A stretch of 64,000 bases of DNA from CAJPPJ01 sp963545265 (GCA_963545265.1 CAUUHY010000001.1:83720-147719); one strand, 5' to 3'. Positions 34,686 to 44,668 are shown, counted from the first letter of the stretch. Numbers and translations are program-made. The notes: a model not told the origin generated them from the sequence alone.

Positions 34686-36379
34686 TGAAAAGGGATAAAA
34701 CTATTTGGGATAAGTACTATACTAAAGAGGAAAAAAATTATAAATTTCCAGATATTAGTATGTATGATTTATTAAAGAAAAATAATTATAATAGAGAAAA
34801 GAAAATTGCTATTAATTATTTTGATAATAAAATGACATTCGCAACTTTTTTTAACGAAATAGAAAAAGTAGCTAAAGCATTTTCTTCAATTGGTGTTTTA
34901 GAAGGGGATGTTATAACACTTATAATGCCTAATACTCCAGAATGTGTTATAGCAGTTTTAGCATTAAATAAAATAGGTGCTATTGCAAACATGGTTCACC
35001 CTTTAAGTGCAGAAGAAGAAATAAAATTTTTTATAAATGATACTAATTCAAAAGTAGTTCTTACCATAGATATTTGTGCTGAAAAGATTATGAATATAAT
35101 TGAACAAACAGAAGTTTATAAAGTTATTATTACATCAGCATCGGACTCTATGCCATTTTTACTTGGACTTGGATATGAAATATTAGAAGGATGGAAAATA
35201 CCTAGACCTAAGTCTGATGGATTTTACATGAGTTATAAAGAATTTATAAGAAATGGCTTTAATACTGTTCAACAAGAAATTAAGAAATACGGAAAAGATC
35301 AAAGAGCAGTTATAATGCATTCTGGAGGTACTACTGGAACTCCTAAGTCTATAGTTTTAACTAACGGTAATTTTACATCTTTAGCACTTCAAATCGGTAT
35401 GAAGTTTAGATTTGAATCTGAAGTAGTACTTGGAATACTTCCAACATTTCATGCATTTGGACTAGGAGTTACAATATATGGACCTCTTGCTATGGGATTT
35501 GAAGTAGTATTAATACCTAAGTTTAATATAAAAGAGTTTCCTAAGATGTTAAGTAAGTATAAACCTACGATTATTCCTGGAGTTCCAACTCTTTTTGAAG
35601 CTATGTTAAAAGCTAAGAAGATGAATAAAAATAATATATCACAAATAAAATTTTTAATTAGTGGAGGAGATGATTTATCAGATTCTCTTGCAGATGATAT
35701 AGTTAGTTTCTTAAGAAAAAATGGAAGTTTTGGTAAGTTAGAAAAAGGTTATGGTTTAACAGAATCTTGTGCAGCAGTAATAGCAACACTTGATGTTGAA
35801 GATAAGCATTCTAATATAGGTATTCCTTTTCCAGGAAACGATGTTTGTTTTGTAAAACCTAATACTATAGAAGAAGTAGAAATTGGTGAAGAAGGTGAAA
35901 TTTGTATATCTGGACCTACTATTATGGAAGGATATTTAAATAATGAAGAAGAAAATAAAACTACACTTCAACTTCATGATGATGGAAAAATCTGGCTTCA
36001 CACAGGAGATTTAGGTAAAGTTGATGAAAATGGAATAATATATTATATTCAAAGATTAAAAAGAATGATTATATCTTCAGGTTTTAATGTATATCCAGCT
36101 CAAATAGAAAAAGTTTTAAAAAGTGATCCTAGAGTTGATGGTTGTGTAGTTATAGGACAACCTCATCCATATAAAGTAGAAGTACCAGTTGCATATATTG
36201 TTTTAAAACCAGATGTTAAAAAAGATTCTAAATTAAAAAAAGATTTAAAATCATTATGTATAAAGAATTTAGCAAGACATTCTATACCTTCTAAATTTGA
36301 ATTTAAAGATGAACTTCCAAAGACTTTGATGGGAAAAATTGATTATAAATCATTACAAAAGAAAAAAGGTAAAAAATGA
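34685..36379 (+). CDS. Acyl-CoA synthetase (long-chain fatty acid-CoA ligase type)
   Basis: 564 residues, AMP-forming ANL superfamily. P-loop-like MHSGGTTGTPKSIVLTNGNF, motif YGLTESCAAV, TGDLGKVDENGIIYY, and the C-terminal Lys region LPKTLMGKIDYKSL. It activates a carboxylic acid through an acyl-adenylate, most likely a medium or long fatty acid judging from the FadD-like spacing. The start codon lies at the end of the previous gene (TAATG), the 3' end overlaps the next gene by 4 bases. It is located with gpsA, so a lipid supply role is plausible. Confidence 0.92.
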   Translation: MKRDKTIWDKYYTKEEKNYKFPDISMYDLLKKNNYNREKKIAINYFDNKMTFATFFNEIEKVAKAFSSIGVLEGDVITLIMPNTPECVIAVLALNKIGAIANMVHPLSAEEEIKFFINDTNSKVVLTIDICAEKIMNIIEQTEVYKVIITSASDSMPFLLGLGYEILEGWKIPRPKSDGFYMSYKEFIRNGFNTVQQEIKKYGKDQRAVIMHSGGTTGTPKSIVLTNGNFTSLALQIGMKFRFESEVVLGILPTFHAFGLGVTIYGPLAMGFEVVLIPKFNIKEFPKMLSKYKPTIIPGVPTLFEAMLKAKKMNKNNISQIKFLISGGDDLSDSLADDIVSFLRKNGSFGKLEKGYGLTESCAAVIATLDVEDKHSNIGIPFPGNDVCFVKPNTIEEVEIGEEGEICISGPTIMEGYLNNEEENKTTLQLHDDGKIWLHTGDLGKVDENGIIYYIQRLKRMIISSGFNVYPAQIEKVLKSDPRVDGCVVIGQPHPYKVEVPVAYIVLKPDVKKDSKLKKDLKSLCIKNLARHSIPSKFEFKDELPKTLMGKIDYKSLQKKKGKK

Positions 36380-36966
36380 AAGAAATTTATTTATTTAATA
36401 AAGATTTAGAATATAAAAAGTTTAATGAAAGAATAATACCTACTAAGTATGAAATAGTAGGTATTAGAGTACCTATATTAAAAAAGTATATAAAATCTAT
36501 AAAAAAATATATAAGAACAGATAGAAAATATTATGAAGATTTTTTAATAGAAATTTATAGTCTTAATTATACAGAAGATATCAAAAAAACAGAAATTTTA
36601 GAAGAATTATTAGAATATTTTGATAACTGGGCTTTAGTAGATTTCACTATTTCTAATTTAAAATTTAAAAATCTAGATATATTAAAAAGATTTTTAGATA
36701 AAATTAAAAATAGTAAAAAAGAATTTATAATTCGTTACTATATAGGTAATTTAATGAAATATTATTTAGATACTTCTTTTGATATAGTTAAAACTTATGA
36801 AAATACTAAATTTTATTATGTAGATATGATGGTAGCGTGGTATTATCAAAATTATTATTTTAAAGTAGATAAAGAAAAGATAAATAAGCATTTAGAAGAA
36901 ATAAATAGTAATATAAAAAAATATACTATTAGAAAAATAAAAGATTCAATAAGGGAGAAAAAATAG
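36376..36966 (+). CDS. AlkD-like DNA alkylation repair protein
   Basis: 196 residues of repeated helices (HEAT-like). Family marks: start KYEIVGIRVPILKKYIKSIK ('ilGVr.P.lrk.ak'), DNWALVDFTI with the catalytic-region Trp and Asp, and YYVDMMVAWYYQNYYF. AlkD excises N3- and N7-alkylated purines without flipping them. The protein is slightly shorter than typical (about 220-230). Within the rimM-comEC run, immediately before gpsA. Confidence 0.85.
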   Translation: MKEIYLFNKDLEYKKFNERIIPTKYEIVGIRVPILKKYIKSIKKYIRTDRKYYEDFLIEIYSLNYTEDIKKTEILEELLEYFDNWALVDFTISNLKFKNLDILKRFLDKIKNSKKEFIIRYYIGNLMKYYLDTSFDIVKTYENTKFYYVDMMVAWYYQNYYFKVDKEKINKHLEEINSNIKKYTIRKIKDSIREKK

Positions 36967-37947
36967 ATGAGAGTAACTGTACTTGGAGCTGGAGCTTTTG
37001 GTTTAGCACTTGCTAGTATATTTAAAGAAAACAATAATGATGTTACAGTTTGGTCGAGATTTGAAGAAGAAGTAACATCTTTAAGAGAAAAAAGTACTAA
37101 TGAGAAAATAAAAAATGTAAAATTACCAAATGGTATAAACTATAGTACTAATTTGGAAGAAGCAGTTCAAAAATCAGAACTTTTAGTAATTGCAATACCT
37201 GCCCAGTTTGTTGATAATTTAGTTAAACAAGTAAAACCATTAGTTAAAAAACAATATATATTAATTGCTAGTAAAGGTATAGAAAATGATACTTTTTCAT
37301 TCTTAGAAGAGGTTGTTAGAAGAGGGATAAATACTAGAAAAATAGCAATCATTTCAGGTCCTACTTTTGCAATAGATGTAATAAAAAGTTATCCTGTAGG
37401 TTTTACTTTAGCATCTAGATCTTGGACAACAAGAGAAGTAATAAAAAAGACTTTAGTAAATTCTCACGTAAAAGTAAGACCTAGTAGAGATGTAGTTGGT
37501 GTAGAAGTGTGTGGTGCTATAAAAAACGTTATTTCAATAGCAGCAGGTATGATAGAGGGAATGAATTATCCAGAAAGTACAAAAGCTATGTTTATTACAG
37601 AAAGTTTGCATGATTTAAAAAATTTAATTAAAGCTTTAGGTGGAAATAAGAAAACTATTTTAACTTTTGCAGGATTTGGAGATTTACTTATGACTGCGAC
37701 TAGTACTAAGAGTAGAAATTTTACATTTGGAAAAATGTTTGGTGAAAAGAAATCTAAAGAAGAAATAGATAAATATAGAAAAGAAACTACTATAGAAGGA
37801 TTATATACACTTGAATCTATTTATAAATTAATAAAGAAGAAAAAAGTTTATATGCCAATAATAGATCTTATTAAAAATATAGTAGATGGTAAAGAAGAAG
37901 CAAAAGCTTTAATTGATTTACTTACAAGTGATAGAGTATTTAAATAA
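36967..37947 (+). CDS. gpsA: Glycerol-3-phosphate dehydrogenase [NAD(P)+]
   Basis: 326 residues. Rossmann motif VTVLGAGAFGLALASIF at the start, then ISGPTFAIDV, VEVCGAIKNVISIAAGM with the catalytic lysine, and FGDLLMTATSTKSRN FTFG near residue 240-255. It reduces dihydroxyacetone phosphate to glycerol-3-phosphate for phospholipid and teichoic-acid synthesis. AAGGGAG site, one base after the AlkD-like stop. Confidence 0.97.
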   Translation: MRVTVLGAGAFGLALASIFKENNNDVTVWSRFEEEVTSLREKSTNEKIKNVKLPNGINYSTNLEEAVQKSELLVIAIPAQFVDNLVKQVKPLVKKQYILIASKGIENDTFSFLEEVVRRGINTRKIAIISGPTFAIDVIKSYPVGFTLASRSWTTREVIKKTLVNSHVKVRPSRDVVGVEVCGAIKNVISIAAGMIEGMNYPESTKAMFITESLHDLKNLIKALGGNKKTILTFAGFGDLLMTATSTKSRNFTFGKMFGEKKSKEEIDKYRKETTIEGLYTLESIYKLIKKKKVYMPIIDLIKNIVDGKEEAKALIDLLTSDRVFK

Positions 37948-38022
37948 ACATCAATTTAATTATTAATATTTTTTAGAAAAAATAATCAAAAATTTTAATA
38001 ACTATATGAAAGGAATATAGTT

Positions 38023-38685
38023 ATGAGTATAAAAGATTATTTTTTTTATCATAAAAAGAAATTCGTTACAGTAATTTTATTTGTTGTTATTTTAGTAGGA
38101 GGTTTTTTCTTATATAAAGTTTATGCTAAAGAGTTAAATTACAGTAAAGAAGTAGAAAAAAGAAGTGAAAAAGAAGAAATAAAATCTAAAAAAGAAGAAA
38201 AGGAAGAAAAAAATGATAAAAATATAGAAGAATATGTTGTAGATATAAAAGGCGAAGTAGTTAATCCTGGTATTTATAAAGCAAGTAAAACTGATAGAGT
38301 TATAGATATTATAAGAAAAGCTGGAGGTTTAACTAGAAATGCAGATACTTATTATTTGAATTTGAGTCAAAAGATAGTAGATCAAATGCTTATAAGAGTA
38401 AACTCTAAGTATGAAGTTAATTTGAATAGAGAGCTTGAATTAAAGGAAAAAGAGAAAAAATTAGAAGTAAAAAGTAAAAAAGAAGAAAAAGAAATAAAAC
38501 AAGTATCTATTAATACAGCAAGTAAAGATGAGCTGAAAAACATTCCATATATAACAGAACAAATTGCTAATCTAATTATAGAAAGAAGAAATAAAAATCC
38601 TTTTAGAAATCTAGAAGAATTACTAGAGATAAAAGGAATTAAGGAAAATACTCTTGCTAAAATTAAGGAAATTATTACTTTGTGA
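38023..38685 (+). CDS. comEA: Competence DNA receptor ComEA
   Basis: 220 residues. Membrane anchor at 14-32 (FVTVILFVVILVGGFFLYKV), a Lys/Glu linker, an SLBB domain about 75-127 (VDIKGEVVNPGIYKASKTDR through ADTYYLNLSQKIVDQ), and a C-terminal double helix-hairpin-helix (INTASKDELKNIPYITEQIA, LEELLEIKGIKENTLAKIKE). It binds incoming double-stranded DNA outside the membrane. comEC follows with overlap. A second linker of Lys/Glu between SLBB and HhH is long for the family. Confidence 0.95.
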   Translation: MSIKDYFFYHKKKFVTVILFVVILVGGFFLYKVYAKELNYSKEVEKRSEKEEIKSKKEEKEEKNDKNIEEYVVDIKGEVVNPGIYKASKTDRVIDIIRKAGGLTRNADTYYLNLSQKIVDQMLIRVNSKYEVNLNRELELKEKEKKLEVKSKKEEKEIKQVSINTASKDELKNIPYITEQIANLIIERRNKNPFRNLEELLEIKGIKENTLAKIKEIITL

Positions 38686-40674
38686 TTATCTTTATATAAC
38701 TATATTTATATTAGTTTTAATACTTAGTTTTTTAAGAATAAAATATGTGAAAGAAAATATTGGCATAAGTAATAAAAATATATTTGTTATAGAAGAATAT
38801 CATATTGATGACTTATCACTTAAACTTATTTTATCAAATAAGATAAAAATAAAAGCTACATATTATTTTAAAGATGAGAAAGAAAAATCAATTTTTCTAA
38901 AATATTATGACTTAAAAGATAAAATAAAAATAAATTATGAAGTAGTAGATATAAAGAAAAAGAATAATAAAGAATTATTTAATTATTATAACTATTTAAA
39001 AAATAAAAATATTAATATAAGTATTTTAATTAATAAGATATCTTTGATTCAAAAAAGTAGAAATCCTTTATATATTCTAAAAAATAAAATATATAGATAT
39101 ATTAATGATAAAAAAACTTCTAAATATATGAAAGCTTTTATACTTGGTGATAATAAAATAGATAAAGAATATAAAATATATATCAAAAACTAGGAATAAA
39201 TCATTTATTTGCAATTAGTGGTATGCATATTAGTATCTTAAGTATGATATTTTTAAAAATATTTGAACTTTTAAAAATAGAAGAAGAAAAAAGATATATT
39301 TTAGTATCTATAATATTAGTATTTTATATGTTTTTAACTTCATTTTTAGCATCGATTACAAGATCAGGTGTATTCTTTATATTGCTTGCAATAAATAAAA
39401 TATATTATTTTTATATAAAACCAATAAATATATTATTGTTAACCATAAGTTTAGTTCTTGTTATTAATCCATATTTTTTATTAGATATAGGTTTTATTTA
39501 TTCATCTTTAATATCTTTTTTTCTTATTGTTTATTCTGATTATTTAGGAAATTTATCTTATTTTAAGTCTTTACTATTAGTTTCTATCATATCTTTAATA
39601 GTATCTTTTCCTATAACTATTTATCTTAATTTTGAAATAAACATTTTGTCTTTTATATTTAATCTTTTTTATGTTCCATTTGTTTCTATAGCTTTTTTCC
39701 CTTTGCTTCTTTTAAATTTGATTTTACCACTTGATTCTTTGATAAGTTTTTTGATATTTATAATGGAATATTTAGCAAAAGTGTTTATTAAATTTTCTAT
39801 ATTGTTAACATTTAAAAAAAGTTTGTTTTTTTTGATTTTTTATTATTTGATTATAATAATCTTTAGTTTTACTAAATTAAAAAAGTTAGCGATTTCTTTA
39901 TTTATATCATTAGTATTATTTCATAGTAATATAAATTATTTATATCATCATAGTAATTTATATATGATAGATATAGGACAAGGAGATAGTTTTTTATTAT
40001 ATGATAATTATGAAGCTATATTAATTGATACAGGAGGTATTTTTAAAAGTAAAATTAATCAAGCAGAAGATATTTTAATACCTCTTTTTAAATCTCTTGG
40101 TATAAAGAAAATTAATAAGATTATAATTACACATGGAGATTTTGATCATTTAGGTAATAGTTATAGTTTAGTAGATAAATTTAAAGTTGATAAAGTTTAT
40201 TTTAATCATAATTCTTATAATAAAAATGAATTAAGATTAATAAAAAAACTTAAGTATAAGAATATAAAGTATGAAAAAATGTATACAATTAAAACTAAAA
40301 ATTTTTATCTAAAAAACCTAAATTATATGAATACAGAGGATGAAAATGATGCATCTTTAGTTATTAATATTTTATATAAAAATAAAACTATGTTATTTAT
40401 GGGAGATGCAAGTAGCAAAACAGAAAAATATTTGTTAAATAATTATAATTTAAAAAATATTGATATATTAAAAGTTGGACATCATGGTTCAATAACTTCA
40501 TCAAGTGAAGAGTTTTTAAAGAAAATAAAACCTAAAATAGCTTTAATATCATGTGCTTTAATTAATAAATTTAAACACCCGTCTAGCGAAGTAATTAAAA
40601 GACTAAAAAAATATAATGTTAAGCTTTATCAAACTAGATATGATGGAGGAGTTAATATAAATTTAGATAGTTAA
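38654..40674 (+). pseudogene. comEC: comEC, DNA-uptake channel, interrupted by a frameshift in an AT repeat
   Basis: Frame one (38654-39193, TTG start overlapping comEA) gives the first helix and the N-terminal OB domain up to FILGDNKIDKEYKIYI, then stops. The rest is in another frame and reads YQKLGINHLFAISGMHISIL, the invariant ComEC motif, through the competence transmembrane domain to the metallo-beta-lactamase domain (MIDIGQGDSFLL, ITHGDFDHLGN, VGHHGSITSSSEE). The break is at the run ATATATAT near 39171-39180: dropping one TA restores K-I-Y-Q-K-L-G. Joined length would be about 670 residues, normal for the family. The change could be a sequencing error, a real mutation or a slippage switch. 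Confidence 0.9.
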
Positions 40675-40694
40675 AAAATTAAAGAAGATAATAA
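40130..40694 (+). repeat. comEC 3'-end duplication, first copy
   Basis: 565 bp, identical to 42033-42597 as far as I can compare, except one T/C difference at 40680/42583. It covers the last 180 codons of comEC and 20 bp beyond. Confidence 0.93.
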
Positions 40695-41256
40695 ATTTCA
40701 ATACTATATTAAAATAACTGAATTAAATAATTTATCAGTTAGGCAGTTAAGAGAAAGAATAAAATCTAATGAATATGAAAGACTACCATGGTCTGTCAAA
40801 AATAAAATAATGAATAAAGATGAATCTAATTTAGTAGATTTTGTAAAGAATCCAATTTTGATTAAAAATAGTAATAAGTTTGATATATTTTCTGAAAAAG
40901 TATTACAAAAGTTAATTTTAGAAGATATTGAAAGTTTTTTAGATGAATTAGGTACAGGTTTCACTTTTATAAAAAGTTAATATCCAATTAAAATGGGTAA
41001 TACATATAACTATATAGATTTACTTTTATATAATATCAAGTATAAGTGCTATGTAGTCGTAGAACTAAAAGTAACTGAACTTAAGAAAGAACATACTGGA
41101 CAAATTATGACTTATATGAATTATATTGATAAGAATGTTAAAACAATAGAAGAAAATGATACAGTAGGTATTATCATTTGCAAGCAAGATAATGAGTATG
41201 TAATTAAATACTGTTCTGATGAGAGAGTAATTGCTAGAGAATATGAATTAGTGTGA
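40682..41256 (+). pseudogene. Truncated DUF1016 (YhcG-type) PD-(D/E)xK nuclease
   Basis: A frame without a start begins at the comEC junction: FQYYIKITELNNLSVRQLRE, SNEYERLPWSVKNKI, EDIESFLDELGTGFTFIKS, an in-frame TAA (40978) where the family has Glu, and then YPIKMGNTYNYIDLLLYNIK, CYVVVELKVTELKKEHTGQI, ending with DNEYVIKYCSDERVIAREYE. These are the C-terminal two thirds of DUF1016, with the nuclease core D...VELKV. The 5' part has been replaced by the comEC copy and a nonsense codon cuts the rest. DUF1016 genes usually sit in type I restriction loci. Confidence 0.8.
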
Positions 41257-41281
41257 TATAATAATTGTAGGAAGTGATATT

Positions 41282-41977
41282 GTGAATTATGAAGAAGCTA
41301 AAGAATATTATGGTGAAGAACTATGCAACTTATTAATTAAAATATATAATTTTTGTAAACAAAGTGGTTATGTGATATATCAACATGCTACTGATTTAGA
41401 TTCTGCAAATAATATTTTGAAAAAAGGATTTATTTGTTCAACAATAGAAATAGATGACATTCCTAGTGAAATATTAGAAAATGGTCCTATTGATTGTACA
41501 TATGATGAGGATGGAGTAAAAACATTAATATATAGTGCCGGACAATGTCAGTTAAGACAAAATGGTATAAGGGATGAATTATCTGATACTCAACACTTTT
41601 TTGAGAATACTTATTTCAATTTAGATTTTGGTAGTCTTACAGATCCAGATATTAATAGAAGTGGGTTTGGTGCAACTTGTATTTTTGCAGTTTCTAAAGA
41701 TTTTAGTGGATCAAGAGAATATAGACAATACGGAGTTGTTGAATCTCATTTTGATGATTGGGAAGAGCATGAAATTCCAGAGTCATTTTTTGAAAGACAT
41801 ATTATACCCAGTCAGTTTTGTATAGGATACTTAGATGTAAAAAGCAAGAGATTTGTTGCAAATCCTAATTTTCGATTTAATTATGGAATAACTGATGAGT
41901 TTGCTCTTGGTAGAACTACATCAATTCAAAGAGATTTATCAGTTGAACTTGAAAATAATATTAGAAAAAGTAAATAG
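41282..41977 (+). CDS. Unknown protein, weak ADP-ribosyltransferase-like start
   Basis: 231 residues from a GTG start with AGGAAG nine bases upstream. The segment YVIYQHATDLDSANNILKKG has the look of the first strand and helix of ART/KptA-like folds ('YHgT....a..Il..G'). Later parts are acidic and aromatic: GFGATCIFAVSKDFSGSREY, then HIIPSQFCIGYLDVKSKRFV. The Tyr and Glu elements that would settle an ART are not clear, so the call stays unknown. It sits alone between the two comEC 3' copies and ends in a terminator, a cargo-like position. Confidence 0.65.
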   Translation: MNYEEAKEYYGEELCNLLIKIYNFCKQSGYVIYQHATDLDSANNILKKGFICSTIEIDDIPSEILENGPIDCTYDEDGVKTLIYSAGQCQLRQNGIRDELSDTQHFFENTYFNLDFGSLTDPDINRSGFGATCIFAVSKDFSGSREYRQYGVVESHFDDWEEHEIPESFFERHIIPSQFCIGYLDVKSKRFVANPNFRFNYGITDEFALGRTTSIQRDLSVELENNIRKSK

Positions 41978-42001
41978 ATTGTATTTTGCAATCTTTTTTT
42001 G
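41976..42001 (+). terminator. Terminator of 41282-41977
   Basis: AGATTG/CAATCT stem plus seven T, overlapping the stop. Confidence 0.7.
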
Positions 42002-42032
42002 TTTTAAATCCGTATGCATAAACGTATGTCAC

Positions 42033-42597
42033 CACATGGAGATTTTGATCATTTAGGTAATAGTTATAGTTTAGTAGATAAATTTAAAGTTGATAAAGTT
42101 TATTTTAATCATAATTCTTATAATAAAAATGAATTAAGATTAATAAAAAAACTTAAGTATAAGAATATAAAGTATGAAAAAATGTATACAATTAAAACTA
42201 AAAATTTTTATCTAAAAAACCTAAATTATATGAATACAGAGGATGAAAATGATGCATCTTTAGTTATTAATATTTTATATAAAAATAAAACTATGTTATT
42301 TATGGGAGATGCAAGTAGCAAAACAGAAAAATATTTGTTAAATAATTATAATTTAAAAAATATTGATATATTAAAAGTTGGACATCATGGTTCAATAACT
42401 TCATCAAGTGAAGAGTTTTTAAAGAAAATAAAACCTAAAATAGCTTTAATATCATGTGCTTTAATTAATAAATTTAAACACCCGTCTAGCGAAGTAATTA
42501 AAAGACTAAAAAAATATAATGTTAAGCTTTATCAAACTAGATATGATGGAGGAGTTAATATAAATTTAGATAGTTAAAAAATCAAAGAAGATAATAA
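42033..42597 (+). pseudogene. comEC 3'-end duplication, second copy (fragment)
   Basis: Second copy of 40130-40694 in the same orientation. The open frame (42014-42577) encodes the metallo-beta-lactamase end of ComEC from HGDFDHLGN on, preceded by five unrelated codons and no ribosome site, so it is a gene fragment. The near-perfect identity shows a recent event, or a mis-assembly. Confidence 0.9.
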
Positions 42598-42702
42598 CTT
42601 TCTTTGTAATTAAGAGATAAAATATAAAAAATTATATAATTGTTATTTAATATCAAATACACTTAGTATAGAATAGATGAAAAATTAATATGATTAGTAT
42701 GA

Positions 42703-42708
42703 TATAAT
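42703..42708 (+). promoter_or_regulatory. -10 element before the JAMM-type gene
   Basis: TATAAT preceded by TG (extended -10 style), 22 bp before the ATG; no good -35 is visible. Confidence 0.4.
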
Positions 42709-42729
42709 ACATTAAAGAGAGGTTATACT

Positions 42730-43359
42730 ATGGATAATGATATTTTATATGGAGCAACTAATCAATTTAACTTTCCAGAACTTCCAAATAGTAGAATTAT
42801 TTTATCTGAAAAAGTATATAGAAGATTATCAGCGGATATTAATTTATGTGCATTTAGTGGTAATAAAGAATTAGAATATGGAACTTTTTTATATGGTAAA
42901 GAGATAAAACCAAATGTTATTTATTTTGATATTCCAAGTAAGTATCTTGATTATGAACCAAGTTTTAGAAAATTTGAAGTTAATACCGATAAATATGGAA
43001 ATGAGTTAGGGATACATAAGGAATTAATGAATAATATTAACCAAAGTAAATATGATTGTATTGCTCATATTCATACTCATCCTTATATTGGGGGAACTTG
43101 TAGATTTTTTTCTAATCAAGATTTAAGAACAATACAAAATTTACAAAAAAATTTTCAACCAGATAATGGAAATAAAAAATATTTCTTTGGAGGTTTATTA
43201 ACTGTTGGAGAAGAAAATATAGGGGAAACAGATGAAATAAGTTTTGTCTTTTATGATGAAAATTTTGGATGGCATAAGATAACGAATATAACAGTATTTT
43301 TAAATAATCAAGAAGTATCTTTGAAGAGAGAAGAACAAAAAAATAAAATGAGTTTATAA
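42730..43359 (+). CDS. JAB/MPN-type (JAMM) metallopeptidase-like protein
   Basis: 209 residues, AGAGGT site. JAMM elements: an early Glu in KELEYGTFLYG (about 47-56), the zinc pair in IAHIHTHPYIGG (H115, H117) and S128-x2-D131 in FFSNQDL. The loop between HTHP and the Ser is about three residues longer than the canonical HxHPx6Sx2D. Such domains remove ubiquitin-like tags or cut cyclic or linked peptides. No Ub-like, E1 or E2 gene is nearby. The frame continues in phase after the stop with a membrane peptidase relic (next entry). Confidence 0.75.
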   Translation: MDNDILYGATNQFNFPELPNSRIILSEKVYRRLSADINLCAFSGNKELEYGTFLYGKEIKPNVIYFDIPSKYLDYEPSFRKFEVNTDKYGNELGIHKELMNNINQSKYDCIAHIHTHPYIGGTCRFFSNQDLRTIQNLQKNFQPDNGNKKYFFGGLLTVGEENIGETDEISFVFYDENFGWHKITNITVFLNNQEVSLKREEQKNKMSL

Positions 43360-43789
43360 ATTTTAAAGAAGAGAGAATTATTCTTTTTTACTATAATTAT
43401 TTCGTTCACTTTATTAATTGTTATTAATTATATATATAGATATTTTTGTTATTTATGTAATTCTTATATTATTATTAATATTTTTTTTGCTTATGTAAAG
43501 CATGTATCTATTAGTGGTACTGATACTGAAGGATATTACGATGATATATTATTACATGAAGTAATGCATTTTTGTGGTGGAGATGGAGGAAGTGTTTTAA
43601 AAGAAGAAATAAACGAATTATTTACAAGAAAAATATTATTCGCATATGAAAAAGTTTTCTGGCATAATAGGTGTTGCAAAAAAGATATTGTTTTATAAAA
43701 GTATAGATTATTCAAATACTTATAAAGAAATTAATAAATATAAAGATTATTTGGAAGAACGTAAGCATATTTAATATCAAATAATATAA
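43360..43789 (+). pseudogene. Broken membrane-anchored HExxH metallopeptidase-like gene
   Basis: Directly after the JAMM gene stop, in the same phase and without a start codon, the sequence reads LKKRELFFFTIIISFTLLIV (membrane helix), a second hydrophobic stretch, then YYDDILLHEVMHFCGGDGG and KEEINELFTRKIL. HEVMH with a downstream Glu-rich helix is the zincin pattern. The frame ends at 43698 and coding sense continues one frame over (MKKFSGIIGVAKKI to EERKHI) until about 43773. Missing start plus frameshift: non-functional now. Confidence 0.55.
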
Positions 43790-43801
43790 TATGGAGAAAA
43801 A

Positions 43802-44425
43802 ATGAGAAGTTTTGATGAAATAAAAAATAATGTAATGATTTATAATTTAAAATTAGTTACAGAAAAATATAAAGAATTGAGAAGAGAAAATATAACAGAA
43901 GAAGAAAAAAACGAAATAAGAAAAGTAATGAAACAGATGCAAGATAACATAGATAATATAGAAGAAATAACTATAATAACTATTGGTAGTGAAATTAATA
44001 AATTTATTACACTTATACAAGATAATTATTGGGATAATAGAGATGATTATTATAATAATTTCGATAATTTTCTTGACATATGTTTTTCTCTTAATAGTAA
44101 AGAAGAAAACTATCTTGGTATAACAAAAAAAGATTTAGAGTGTCTAAAAGGATCAAATCCTATCCAAAAAGGATTTGGAGATGTATTACGTATACAAACT
44201 AACGAAATATTAAATACCAATATTCCTTTAGATGGAGTAAGAGATGAACTTTTAAAAAATTGGCTTAATGCAACAAAAGAAGATGAAGATGAAGCATATA
44301 TAAAATTTGTAGAAGCTCAAAGAGATTCTGGTATTCGTAAACAAGGTGATGATTTTTACCCATTATTTTCTTCATGTAGTTATATAGCAGCAAAGAATCG
44401 TATTTTGAAAAAAAATAAAAATTAA
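43802..44425 (+). CDS. Hypothetical helical protein
   Basis: 207 residues, GGAG site six bases before the ATG. Fully helical and charged: an N-terminal coiled region (ELRRENITEEEKNEIRKVMK), then NKFITLIQDNYWDNRDDYYN and a C-terminal RIQTNEILNTNIPLDGVRDE... ending with SSCSYIAAKNRIL. No cleavage signal or motif. It follows the peptidase relic and may belong to the same accessory cassette. Confidence 0.6.
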   Translation: MRSFDEIKNNVMIYNLKLVTEKYKELRRENITEEEKNEIRKVMKQMQDNIDNIEEITIITIGSEINKFITLIQDNYWDNRDDYYNNFDNFLDICFSLNSKEENYLGITKKDLECLKGSNPIQKGFGDVLRIQTNEILNTNIPLDGVRDELLKNWLNATKEDEDEAYIKFVEAQRDSGIRKQGDDFYPLFSSCSYIAAKNRILKKNKN

Positions 44426-44644
44426 AATAAAGAAATTATAGTCTATTTTCTAATTTTAATAGTTGTTTCAACTTATTTAATTTTATTAGACAAAACAAAA
44501 ATCAATAATAAATATAAACAAAATAAAAATTCATATAATAATAAAGAAGAAAATAAATCTAACAAAGTTGTAGAATCATTTTTCATGTTAAAAAGCAATT
44601 TATATTTTTTGATAATAAAATGTATGTATATGATTAAAAAATGA
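44426..44644 (+). pseudogene. Start-less single-helix membrane protein remnant
   Basis: After the previous stop the same phase stays open for about 70 codons: KEIIVYFLILIVVSTYLILL (membrane helix), then an Asn/Lys-rich part (KTKINNKYKQNKNSYNNKEE). No ATG, GTG or TTG with a ribosome site, so a decayed small membrane gene or chance. Confidence 0.35.
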
Positions 44645-44668
44645 AAAGTATTCTTATATAAATAATAA

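Noticed and set aside
42014..42577. Independent metallo-beta-lactamase gene
   Set aside because: Identical to the end of comEC and without ribosome site; a duplicated fragment.
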